NCBI GenBank assembly: GCA_030612165.1
Contig: JAUWOK010000031.1
Coordinates: 1-10,812, forward strand
Length of the DNA stretch: 10,812 nt
Reading direction: 5' to 3'
Source of the DNA: Dehalococcoidia bacterium
Lineage (GTDB): Bacteria; Chloroflexota; Dehalococcoidia; GIF9; AB-539-J10
Shown: positions 1 to 6,214 of the stretch, piece by piece
Layout of the letters: each line of letters begins with the position of its first letter
Numbering within the stretch: the stretch's first letter is position 1
Made by a program: the position numbers and the translations under genes
The notes under the pieces: model-generated
Database searches by the model: none
The model's input: only the letters and a program-made list of their open reading frames with translations
What the model was told of the DNA's origin: nothing

Positions 1-657
1 CTCTTCCGTGGAGATTTGTAGATTAAACTTTCGCCAGGGGTGAGTTGAGGAAGGAATGTATTTCTTCTTGGGTTGAGGGTTTTGTTGTTTTTGATGAGCA
101 ACTATGGGCTTCCTGGGCAACCCTTTGGTTTCCGTGAAGAGAACATCCCTGTCCCTGTAGACCATGTGGATTGACCCATCCAAATGCTCTTCCAGTGTCG
201 GCTCTCGCTGCGTTACATACACATTCTTCCAATCCACGTAGAGTGCTCCAGGTATTCCATACTTCTCAACCCATGCCCATAACACTTTCATCGCTGCTAC
301 GGTAGTCTCCTCCTCTCTCAGCAGTGCCAGAGTCTTCCCCGACGCATCGTCTACCATATCCATCAGACATCTTTCCTCTCCACGATCCTCAAACCACCTG
401 TGATGACTGCCATCCATCTGAACCAGCTCTCCAAAATGAGCCTTGCGCTCTCGCTGCTGTCTGTGCTTGGCGCGCTTCCTTTGCTGCTTCCATAGCCCCG
501 CTGCCAGGAGCCATCGCCTCAGGGTCTCGTGGTCTACCTCATATCCATCACGTTCCATAAGCTTCTCCTTCCATTCAGACACCTCCTCGCAAGATGCCTG
601 TTCTTTACCTCTTTTTAAAGGAAAGAGAACATTTCTATCGAGTCCTACAGAGGACAT
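1..657 (-). pseudogene. ISNCY-family transposase, internally deleted and running off the left edge
   Basis: From ATG at 657 the minus-strand frame is open to base 1 (219 codons). Residues about 31-79 resemble the linker of ISNCY transposases (GYEVDHETLRRWLLAAGLW, then a basic RKRAKHRQQRERK stretch). Next comes the start of the DDE core: QMDGSHHRWFEDRGE with Asp82, MVDDASGK, and ALYVDWKNVY with Asp142. At about residue 157/158 (near base 186) the frame jumps from TQREPTLEE straight into HLDGSIHMVYRDRDVLF, a C-terminal family motif. The expected segment carrying the catalytic Glu (KGRVER-HGT-QDRL type) is absent. The N-terminal helix-turn-helix region is also missing, because the first ~20 codons simply translate the terminal repeat. 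I infer two in-frame deletions giving an inactive derivative. Residues about 158-205 and the PKKKYIP-STHPWRK tail fit the family's C-terminus. Confidence 0.75.
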
Positions 658-675
658 TATCATCGAGTCTTGACA
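1..675 (-). mobile_element. ISNCY/IS1202-type insertion sequence, partial (outer end at 675)
   Basis: The stretch carries an integrase-type transposase reading frame on the minus strand, bounded on the right by a terminal repeat. Read on the minus strand, the outer end starts TGTCAAGACTCGATG at 675. It consists of two tandem units of 26 and 25 nt (675-650 and 649-625), each containing ACTCGAT followed by AATG(T)YCTC. A near-copy of the first unit lies in opposite orientation at 10785-10810 (22 of 26 bases identical), which supports 675 as the true element boundary. The other end lies left of the window, so element length and target duplication cannot be seen. Family assignment rests on the transposase motifs and is from memory of the family. 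Confidence 0.75.
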
Positions 676-691
676 CAATATACGTATTGAC

Positions 692-720
692 TTGACGAAT
701 AGGTACAAACAACATATCAT
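692..720 (+). promoter_or_regulatory. Candidate sigma-70-type promoter of the activase gene
   Basis: A -35 TTGACG (692-697), a 17-nt spacer and a -10 TATCAT (715-720) lie 55 nt before the ATG at 776. They are just outside the IS boundary at 675, so the gene probably has its own promoter. AGGAGG at 761-766 is the ribosome binding site. Confidence 0.5.
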
Positions 721-775
721 CTGGTTCCGTGTACTTCTTATCCGTACTATCTGAGGAAACAGGAGGTTATACAGA

Positions 776-1774
776 ATGCCCGAGAAAGACACCACGGGAA
801 CGATATTAACGATACAGGGTTTTTCGCTGAATGACGGACCGGGAATCAGGACCACTGTTTTCTTGAAAGGCTGCGATATTTTTTGCAAGTGGTGTCACAC
901 TCCCGAGGGAAGGAGACATTACCCTGAGGTATATCAATATTGGCCTAATTGCACTGATTGTGGCAAATGCGATGACGTGTGTCCCGTAGGAGCTATAAGT
1001 GTATTGAGTAGAGAGGATTATGGGGGCGACATAATCACCAAGCAAGCAGAACATGGCATCGAGTATCAGGTACAGGTAAGGAAAAAACGAATCAGGAAAA
1101 TCCAGATAGATAAGAGCCTCTGCATCGGTTGTCAGAGATGCGTCAACATCTGCAAAGAAAAAGCTTTCGTTGTTATAGGTAATGTCGTCACCGCAAAAGA
1201 GGTTCTGGATGAGGTAGAAAAAGATAAGCCTTTCTACAAAGAGTCAGGCGGGGGAATGACGATATCAGGGGGAGAGCCCGCATCCCAGCCAGACTTCACT
1301 TATGCTTTGCTCAAAGGCGCCAAGAAAAGGCGTATCCATACAGCACTGGACACAAACGGTTGTGCCACCTGGGAAACGTACTCCAGATTGCTGGAATACA
1401 CCGACCTGGTCCTTCTGGATATCAAGCATATGAATGCAGAAGCACATAAGAAATTTGCCGGGGTTTCCAACCAGAACGCTCTGGAGAACGCCAGGAAAAT
1501 TGTCGCCAGTGGCGTGGACACACACTTTCGGGTGCCCGTGATCATGGAGGTCAATGACTCCGAAGAAAATATGGAGGCGACGGCCAGTTTTGCTGAAGAG
1601 CTTGGCGTAAAATGTGTAGATTTATTACCTTATCATCCATGGGCAGGATCCAAGTATCGTTTGCTCAGCATCGACTTTCCCTACCCTAAAGGAAAAGGTT
1701 ATCCCAAAAAGAAAATGGTCGCCCTGCGCAAAATTTTCAGGTCGCATGGCGTAAAAACAACTGTGGGCGGATAG
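776..1774 (+). CDS. Glycyl-radical-enzyme activating protein (radical SAM, PflA-like, with inserted ferredoxin domain)
   Basis: The 332-residue product belongs to the PflA-like radical SAM activases, which use S-adenosylmethionine and a [4Fe-4S] cluster to place a glycyl radical on a partner enzyme. The radical SAM cysteines are C33-x3-C37-x2-C40 (CDIFCKWC). Two ferredoxin-type motifs follow, CTDCGKCDDVCP (59-70) and CIGCQRCVNIC (116-126), as in activases that carry a ferredoxin insert. GGGMTISGGEP at 158-168 is the SAM-binding GGE motif. Two things are unusual. The WCxNPE signature reads WCHTPEG here, with Thr for the usual Asn. The two clusters are also separated by an unusually long charged linker (about residues 71-115). 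No glycyl radical enzyme is encoded in the window, so the substrate is unknown. AGGAGG sits 9 nt before the ATG. The class is sure, the specific partner is not. Confidence 0.88.
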   Translation: MPEKDTTGTILTIQGFSLNDGPGIRTTVFLKGCDIFCKWCHTPEGRRHYPEVYQYWPNCTDCGKCDDVCPVGAISVLSREDYGGDIITKQAEHGIEYQVQVRKKRIRKIQIDKSLCIGCQRCVNICKEKAFVVIGNVVTAKEVLDEVEKDKPFYKESGGGMTISGGEPASQPDFTYALLKGAKKRRIHTALDTNGCATWETYSRLLEYTDLVLLDIKHMNAEAHKKFAGVSNQNALENARKIVASGVDTHFRVPVIMEVNDSEENMEATASFAEELGVKCVDLLPYHPWAGSKYRLLSIDFPYPKGKGYPKKKMVALRKIFRSHGVKTTVGG

Positions 1775-1832
1775 GCCCTCTTCGGCTAAAGAAATATATC
1801 CGCGGCGGCGTTTGAATTTGCAAGAAAGAGAT

Positions 1833-3020
1833 TTACTTTGCGAATTGTTTTTCGTCGGCGAAGTCTTGCTTGATTCTTTTCAGAATTTCAGGTTGAGTTA
1901 AAATGTCGGTCACTGTCATAACCATCGCTTTCGCCGCATCCAGCAGTCCTTCGTGTCCCTCCTCCGATGCAGCCGCCAGGACAAACTCTGGCGTATGCAA
2001 GGACACTTCAGGGGAAGCAATACACACTTCAGGATGAATGCTGGGCACTATCTGGCTAACATTTCCCATATCTGTACTACCAAAATTCAATTTGACGCTG
2101 GAATCATCTATTTCTCTCCCCAGCAGACGCAAGTTATTCCCGAACAAACGAGCCAGTGAATAATTACTTTTCATGGGAGCATAGACCTTCTCTCCCCATC
2201 TGTATTGTAACCGGGCGCCACTGGACAAGCTCGCTCCTTCAAAGCAGGCCAGAACTTTATTTCGTAACGTATCCAGATAATCAATATCCGTGGCGCGCAA
2301 CATAAACTTGGCAGAACTATATGCAGGCACCACATTAGGAGCCATTCCTCCATCCGTAATAATCCCGTGAATGCGAGAATCCTTTCTGATATGCTGGCGC
2401 AGGGAGTTTATGGCATTAAAAGCCAGAAGCAGGGCCTCAAGAGCATTAATTCCCTCCTCGGGGCAGGCAGCAGAATGAGCAGCTTTCCCCCAAAATTCCA
2501 CATCCAGGGAAACACAGGCAAGCGCTGACACCGCAACCACATTTTGTGTATCGGGATGCACCATCATCACTGCATCAATGTCCTCAAAAACACCCGCCTC
2601 TATCATATCTATCTTGCCTCCAAACGCTTCTTCAGCCGGTGATCCCAGAACCACAACGCTACCACCGTAGTTGTCCACAACTATCTTGCTGGCCACCCCG
2701 GCGCCCGCTGCCGCAGCCGCTATAACATTATGGCCGCAACCGTGTCCCATCTGAGGCAAGGCATCATACTCAGCCAGCAAGGCAATTCTAGGACGTCCTT
2801 CTCCATATATTGCTCTGAATGCCGTAGCTAGCCCCCCCACTCCTTTCTCCACTTGAAACTTGTTCTGCAAAAGGTAATCACAAAGCCATTTTTGCGCCTT
2901 CACTTCCTGAAAACCAAGTTCAGGATTATCGTGAATGTTCAAACTCAACCGTATAAGCTCTTCTCTCTGCCCTTCTACAGCGTCTCTTATTTTCGTTTTT
3001 ATCTCTGCCTTTTCTGGCAT
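1833..3020 (-). CDS. M20-family metallo-amidohydrolase/dipeptidase (AbgB/PM20D2-like)
   Basis: A soluble zinc amidohydrolase of about 395 residues, expected to cleave an amide bond in an N-acyl amino acid or dipeptide. The likely metal-site residues are the D86 region (LLAEYDALP), C95 and H97 (GHGCGHN), E130/E131 (SPAEEAFGGK), H155 (MMVHPDT) and H342 (SLHTPEF). A lid or dimerisation domain lies between (KAAHSAACPEEG around 180-190). The GSTDMGNVS motif near 314-322 is typical of the AbgB/PM20D2 subgroup. A GTG at 3026 is also in frame, but GGAGG at 3031-3027 directly abuts it. The ATG at 3020 lies 6 nt beyond that site and is the better start. The gene converges on the activase gene with 58 nt between stops and diverges from yceD. 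No signal peptide is seen, so it is presumably cytoplasmic. The exact substrate cannot be told from sequence. Confidence 0.88.
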   Translation of the reverse strand: MPEKAEIKTKIRDAVEGQREELIRLSLNIHDNPELGFQEVKAQKWLCDYLLQNKFQVEKGVGGLATAFRAIYGEGRPRIALLAEYDALPQMGHGCGHNVIAAAAAGAGVASKIVVDNYGGSVVVLGSPAEEAFGGKIDMIEAGVFEDIDAVMMVHPDTQNVVAVSALACVSLDVEFWGKAAHSAACPEEGINALEALLLAFNAINSLRQHIRKDSRIHGIITDGGMAPNVVPAYSSAKFMLRATDIDYLDTLRNKVLACFEGASLSSGARLQYRWGEKVYAPMKSNYSLARLFGNNLRLLGREIDDSSVKLNFGSTDMGNVSQIVPSIHPEVCIASPEVSLHTPEFVLAAASEEGHEGLLDAAKAMVMTVTDILTQPEILKRIKQDFADEKQFAK

Positions 3021-3131
3021 TTGCACCCTCCACTATCTCTCTACCGCAGGAAAACATGCGGAAACAACCCTGTCGTACACCCGTCGTCATCCCGCCGGAA
3101 TATGAATCGTCCATTGTGCCAACCGTACAAA

Positions 3132-3160
3132 ATGACAAAACCAGACGTTAGCATTATACT
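3132..3160 (+). promoter_or_regulatory. Promoter of the yceD-rpmF-fabD-nusB-acpP operon
   Basis: ATGACA (3132-3137, 5 of 6 to consensus), a 17-nt spacer and TATACT (3155-3160, 5 of 6) lie 42 nt before the yceD ATG. This predicts a 5' leader of about 35 nt. The 176-nt gap to the divergent amidohydrolase gene shows no other convincing feature. Confidence 0.6.
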
Positions 3161-3202
3161 GCATATCTCAGACTCATCACAGATTCCAGTAACGGCTCAG
3201 AC

Positions 3203-3691
3203 ATGAAGACAGACGATATTTACAGAGAAAAGAGCATCCGGGGAACAATAAATGTGGCTCATTTATTGCAAGAGCCAGTAGGCACGACTCACAGGTATTC
3301 TCTACAGGATATTTTCTCCGCCTCAAACAAAATCTATATTGCGGGAGAGGCCGTATTGATACGCACCCCGCAGGGGATTCTCACCAGGGTCAAATTAACG
3401 ACCGAAATTGAGTTAACATGCAGCCGCTGTCTGTCTTTTTTCCAATACCCTGTGAGTTTTGAATTCGAGGATGAATTTATTTCCGCCTCAGATATATCCT
3501 GCGACGCTGCTCCGTGCACGAAGGAAACAACTCCCTTCCCCGCTATCGACACAAACCACGAACTTGACCTGGGAGAAATAATACGTCAATATATCATCTT
3601 AAACCTGCCCATGAAACCGCTTTGTGAAGTCGGCTGCCAGGGCATAAAGGAGGAAAAGACAGATGGCTCTACCCAAGAAGAAATACGTTAA
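3203..3691 (+). CDS. yceD: YceD/DUF177 family protein
   Basis: A 162-residue protein of the YceD (DUF177) family, which almost always precedes rpmF. YceD in proteobacteria and its plant homologues have been linked to 23S rRNA accumulation or ribosome assembly, but the biochemical role is not settled. Visible family marks are the CSRC pair (C73, C76) in the middle and a C-terminal PMKPLCEVGCQGI block (C141, C145). These four cysteines could bind a metal, an inference from spacing. The acidic segment ELDLGEIIRQYIILNLPMKP (120-139) is typical. The reading frame overlaps the start of rpmF by 29 nt, and the rpmF ribosome binding site lies inside it, so the two are probably translationally coupled. 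There is no strong Shine-Dalgarno before the ATG at 3203. Confidence 0.85.
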   Translation: MKTDDIYREKSIRGTINVAHLLQEPVGTTHRYSLQDIFSASNKIYIAGEAVLIRTPQGILTRVKLTTEIELTCSRCLSFFQYPVSFEFEDEFISASDISCDAAPCTKETTPFPAIDTNHELDLGEIIRQYIILNLPMKPLCEVGCQGIKEEKTDGSTQEEIR

Positions 3692-3857
3692 ATCTCGCCA
3701 GGGAAAAAGACGCAGTCATTTAGGAGCAACCGCGCCTGCTCTGGATACCTGTCCCCAATGTCATAGCTCTAAGTTGTCTCACCGGGTCTGTCCCACATGC
3801 GGCACCTACAATGGGAAACAGATAATAGAGGTCGCAACACCCGGGAAGAAAGGTTAG
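3663..3857 (+). CDS. rpmF: 50S ribosomal protein bL32
   Basis: A 64-residue ribosomal protein bL32 of the large subunit. It starts MALPKKKYVKSRQGKRR, a typical basic N-terminus, and carries a zinc-ribbon with C30-x2-C33 (CPQC) and C43-x2-C46 (CPTC), so this is the zinc-binding (C+) form. NGKQIIEV near the end is family-typical. AAGGAGG at 3647-3653, nine nt before the ATG, is a strong ribosome binding site lying inside yceD. The stop is 11 nt before the chosen fabD start, which gives a tight operon with the neighbouring lipid genes. Confidence 0.97.
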   Translation: MALPKKKYVKSRQGKRRSHLGATAPALDTCPQCHSSKLSHRVCPTCGTYNGKQIIEVATPGKKG

Positions 3858-3868
3858 TTACAGAGGGT

Positions 3869-4816
3869 ATGCCCACGGCTACCGCCACGGCATTCGTCTT
3901 TCCGGGACAGGGATCTCAGTATGCAGGAATGGGTTTCGACCTGTACAATGATTTCTCCAGCGCCAGAGAAGTGTTCGAAAAAGCAGACGCCGCGCTGAAA
4001 TTTCCTCTTTCACGGTTGTGTTTCGAGGGACCGGAAGAGGAATTAAAACAGACAATCAATGTCCAGCCCGCTATACTCACTACCAGCATCGCCTGTCTCA
4101 AGGCAGCGCAAGAAGTCTGTGGAGATAGCCTCCCTTCCCCTGCCTTTGTCGCCGGCCATAGCCTGGGAGAATACGCCGCTCTAGTAGCCGCAAAAACAAT
4201 GAATTTGACGGATGCTGTACAATTGGTACGAGAAAGAGGCAGGTTGATGCAACAAGCAAGCAAGCAGCAGCAAGGGGGGATGCTGGCCATAATAGGCCTT
4301 AACAAAAACGCCGTCGAGGAAGTGTGCCTGCAGAGTGGCTGTGAAATTTCCAACATAAACTCCCCTGAACAAATTGTGATCAGTGGCCCCATCAACGTTC
4401 TGCCCCTGGCCAGCAAACTGGCTAAAGCAAAAGGCCCGTGCCGTGCTATTCCTTTGAAAGTAGGCGGGGCTTTCCATTCCAGATTGATGAAGCCAATCGC
4501 CGATGAATTCAGGCAAATTATTCTTAATTTCCCCTTTCACCCCCCGGTAATCCCGCTGGTAGCCAATATGTCTGCCTGCCCTGCAAGCAATATTACTGCA
4601 ATACAGGAAGAACTTTGCGGACAGCTTTGCCACTGCGTTCAGTGGCAAAGCTGCGTAGAATACATGACAAACAATGCGGTATCCTCTTTTTACGAGATAG
4701 GCCCGGGGAGAGTACTCAGCAGTCTTATCAAACACACTATCCCCGACGCCCAATGCATCAATATTTCAAACACCGACAACATCAGGCAACTGGCAAAAAT
4801 GTCAGCGTCAAGATAA
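3869..4816 (+). CDS. fabD: Malonyl-CoA:acyl carrier protein transacylase
   Basis: FabD moves malonyl groups from CoA to acyl carrier protein, supplying extender units for type II fatty-acid synthesis in the cytoplasm. In the 315-residue product, FVFPGQGSQ is at 9-17, the catalytic serine is S98 in GHSLGEY, R123 in RERGRLM fits the malonate-binding arginine, and the catalytic histidine is H203 in GGAFHSRLM. Length matches the family (about 310). The frame is open upstream to an ATG at 3797 inside rpmF. That would add 24 residues with no family match, so ATG 3869 is preferred. GAGGG at 3863-3867 is too close to be a standard ribosome binding site, so coupling to rpmF is likely. The acpP substrate gene lies two genes downstream. 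Confidence 0.95.
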   Translation: MPTATATAFVFPGQGSQYAGMGFDLYNDFSSAREVFEKADAALKFPLSRLCFEGPEEELKQTINVQPAILTTSIACLKAAQEVCGDSLPSPAFVAGHSLGEYAALVAAKTMNLTDAVQLVRERGRLMQQASKQQQGGMLAIIGLNKNAVEEVCLQSGCEISNINSPEQIVISGPINVLPLASKLAKAKGPCRAIPLKVGGAFHSRLMKPIADEFRQIILNFPFHPPVIPLVANMSACPASNITAIQEELCGQLCHCVQWQSCVEYMTNNAVSSFYEIGPGRVLSSLIKHTIPDAQCINISNTDNIRQLAKMSASR

Positions 4817-4818
4817 TC

Positions 4819-5232
4819 ATGGGGGGGTCAAGACGGGAAGCCAGAATCCTTGCCCTTCAATTCCTTTACGAACTGGATTGTTCCAGGCACAAAAAAGAGA
4901 ATCTGCTGAAACATCTGCCAGCCGATAGCGCTGTCCCGCCAGAAATCATAAACTTCTGCCACAAACTTGTTTATGGAGTGCTCCAGCATGAGCACAGAAT
5001 TGATACGTTGATAAACCAATTTGCTCATCTCTTCCCAATAGAACAACTGGCTATTATTGACAGAAATATTCTGCGCCTTGCCATCTTTGAACTTTTATTC
5101 GATAATGACACTCCTGTAAAAGTTGCTATCAACGAAGCCGTAGAGATGGCCAAAAAATTCGGAGGGACTTCATCATCTCGCTTCGTTAACGGAGTTCTCG
5201 GCTCAATAGCGTCGGAATATGATTTAGGATAA
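4819..5232 (+). CDS. nusB: Transcription antitermination factor NusB
   Basis: NusB binds boxA RNA with S10 (NusE) and supports antitermination of rRNA transcription. The 137-residue product starts GGSRREARILALQFLYELD, the classic basic N-terminal helix, and ends in the conserved block LPIEQL-like (FPIEQLAIIDRNILRLAIFE) then PVKVAINEAVEMAKKFGG and SSRFVNGVLGSI. Length matches the family. The frame is open upstream into fabD (ATG 4615), but homology begins at 4819, two nt after the fabD stop, so that start is chosen. No Shine-Dalgarno is visible, which points to translational coupling with fabD. Confidence 0.95.
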   Translation: MGGSRREARILALQFLYELDCSRHKKENLLKHLPADSAVPPEIINFCHKLVYGVLQHEHRIDTLINQFAHLFPIEQLAIIDRNILRLAIFELLFDNDTPVKVAINEAVEMAKKFGGTSSSRFVNGVLGSIASEYDLG

Positions 5233-5273
5233 AATATGCAAATTTTTGCTTTAACAAAAACGAAGGAGGAAGA

Positions 5274-5534
5274 ATGGCAACCATATTTGAACGACTGAAA
5301 AAGGTAATCGCGGAACAACTGGATGTTGACGAGGAGCAAATAACTCCATCGGCATCGTTTGTGGACGATTTTAATGCCGATTCTCTGGATTTTGTGGAAC
5401 TCATTACCGCCATTGAAGAAGAATTCGGCGCAAGGGAAAAGAAGCTGGAGATATCCGATGAGGACGCTTCCACGCTGGAAACTGTACAGGACGCAATTAA
5501 TTATCTGCACAATCATGGCATGGAAGACAATTAG
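5274..5534 (+). CDS. acpP: Acyl carrier protein
   Basis: An 86-residue acidic acyl carrier protein, carrier of growing acyl chains in fatty-acid synthesis. The phosphopantetheine attachment site is S37 in FNADSLDFVELI (standard motif DSLD). The protein starts with the usual short helix (FERLKKVIAEQL) and ends in an acidic fourth helix. The residue after DSLD is Phe, a small departure from the common DSLDTVEL. AAGGAGGA just before the ATG is a strong ribosome binding site. The gene follows nusB by 41 nt and closes the operon. The arm is made from pantothenate, whose biosynthesis genes follow at 5805-7937. Confidence 0.96.
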   Translation: MATIFERLKKVIAEQLDVDEEQITPSASFVDDFNADSLDFVELITAIEEEFGAREKKLEISDEDASTLETVQDAINYLHNHGMEDN

Positions 5535-5558
5535 ATATTCGCACGAATCAATTTTTAT

Positions 5559-5596
5559 TCTCTTTTTTCGGAAATGAAAGGTTGAGAAAAAAGAGA
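5559..5596. repeat. Perfect 11-bp inverted repeat after acpP
   Basis: TCTCTTTTTTC (5559-5569) and GAAAAAAGAGA (5586-5596) are perfect inverted arms around a 16-nt loop, 25 nt past the acpP stop. There is no T-run after the right arm, so it is not a standard intrinsic terminator. It may form the acpP mRNA 3' end or act as an operator, since the right arm overlaps the -35 of the next promoter. Confidence 0.5.
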
Positions 5597-5610
5597 GAGC
5601 TTGGTATTAT
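5582..5610 (+). promoter_or_regulatory. Candidate promoter of the pan leader and operon
   Basis: TTGAGA (5582-5587, 5 of 6 to consensus), a 17-nt spacer and TATTAT (5605-5610, 5 of 6). Transcription would start near 5617 at GGGGCTG, giving a leader of about 190 nt before panD. Confidence 0.55.
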
Positions 5611-5616
5611 TGATAT

Positions 5617-5748
5617 GGGGCTGTTGACTGAGATGGCAGCAAGCTGATACACGGATAAAATAGGAGTCCTCCGCTTGGATCGCTCATGACCGGGACGGGA
5701 AGATGCGTTTTTGTTTTAAAACTCTCGGATGGGCCGGGAGTTTTTGTT
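5617..5748 (+). promoter_or_regulatory. Structured 5' leader of the pan operon, riboswitch/attenuator candidate
   Basis: Between the candidate promoter and panD lies non-coding RNA with several pairing possibilities. These are GCTGTT/GGCAGC (5620-5625 with 5635-5640), AGC(T)GAT/ATCGCT (5642-5648 with 5679-5684) enclosing CGGA/TCCG (5652-5655 with 5670-5673), and a competing CGCTC/GA(T)GCG hairpin (5681-5685 with 5702-5707). CCGGGA at 5690-5695 can pair with TCTCGG at 5723-5728, the 5' arm of the terminator. It therefore copies part of the terminator's 3' arm, as an antiterminator would. A known family, the pan RNA motif, occurs before panB/panC/panD genes in Chloroflexi and Firmicutes. I cannot verify a match to its consensus from memory. 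Confidence 0.5.
5718..5748 (+). terminator. Intrinsic terminator upstream of panD
   Basis: Stem AAAACTCTCGG (5718-5728) with CCGGGAGTTTT (5734-5744), loop ATGGG, 11 pairs including one T-G, then TTTTTGTT. It sits 56 nt before the panD ATG. It would stop read-through from acpP and, given the promoter at 5582-5610, may also attenuate the pan operon. Confidence 0.88.
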
Positions 5749-5804
5749 ATTTGGGGTATAACTGAAATAATGCAGAATTTTGCCTGCAAGAGAGGTAAGG
5801 AAAA

Positions 5805-6200
5805 ATGAGAACCATGCTAAAGAGCAAGCTTCACCATGCCCGCGTTACCCAGGTCAACCTGGATTACGAAGGCAGCATTACCATCGCCAGTAACCTCATG
5901 ATAGCGTCTAATATCCTGCCTTTTGAACAGGTAGAGGTGCTTAACCTGAACAATGGAGCCAGGTTTACCACCTATGCAATTGAAGATGAAGAAACTTCAG
6001 GCATCATCGGAATTAATGGAGCAGCAGCCAGACTAACTGCGAAGGGAGACATTCTGATTATTGTGTCGTACTGCCAGCTCCCGGACGACAAAGCAAAAAT
6101 TATAGCACCAGCAATAGTGCACGTGGACCAGGAAAACAAAATTGTCAGGCAAGACGGATCCCCTTCCACCCCCCTTCACGGACAAGCAGTATGCTCTTGA
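5805..6200 (+). CDS. panD: Aspartate 1-decarboxylase precursor
   Basis: PanD decarboxylates aspartate to beta-alanine, one of the two halves of pantothenate. The 131-residue proenzyme carries YEGS (21-24). Self-cleavage between G23 and S24 creates the pyruvoyl cofactor on the alpha chain. Other family marks are the MLKSKLHHARVT N-terminus with the active-site Lys, GARFTTYAI around 51-59 with the catalytic Arg, Thr and Tyr, and GIIGINGAAARL. Length fits the usual 115-140. GAGAGG and AAGG lie shortly before the ATG, and a second ATG (codon 4) is also usable. The stop lies close to or overlaps panB, so the two are an operon. Confidence 0.96.
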   Translation: MRTMLKSKLHHARVTQVNLDYEGSITIASNLMIASNILPFEQVEVLNLNNGARFTTYAIEDEETSGIIGINGAAARLTAKGDILIIVSYCQLPDDKAKIIAPAIVHVDQENKIVRQDGSPSTPLHGQAVCS

Positions 6201-6214
6201 AGTATAGTAGTAAC

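Noticed and set aside
443..673. Plus-strand open frames across the left IS region
   Set aside because: They are antisense to a recognisable transposase frame and show low-complexity Ser/Cys/Arg-rich translations typical of shadow frames.
670..687. TTGACA at 670-675 as the -35 of the activase gene
   Set aside because: It is part of the IS terminus and no -10 lies 16-18 nt downstream. TTGACG-N17-TATCAT at 692-720 is a better promoter.
1775..1832. Terminator between the convergent activase and amidohydrolase genes
   Set aside because: Only a three-pair GCC/GGC hairpin is visible and there is no T-run on either strand.
3797..3868. Extended fabD start inside rpmF
   Set aside because: The 24 extra residues are a frame-shifted reading of bL32 and have no family match. 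Homology begins at the ATG at 3869.
4615..4818. Extended nusB start inside fabD
   Set aside because: The extra 68 residues are the shifted frame of the fabD 3' end, and the NusB family begins at the GGSRREARILAL segment.
5617..5702. TPP-riboswitch-like word order in the pan leader (CTGAGA, CTGAT, GGATAA, GGGAAG)
   Set aside because: The words occur in the right order, but spacing and pairing differ. The P3 arm is absent, the P2 helix is weak and the last two blocks are over 35 nt apart, while thiamine genes are not present. A covariance search would settle it.
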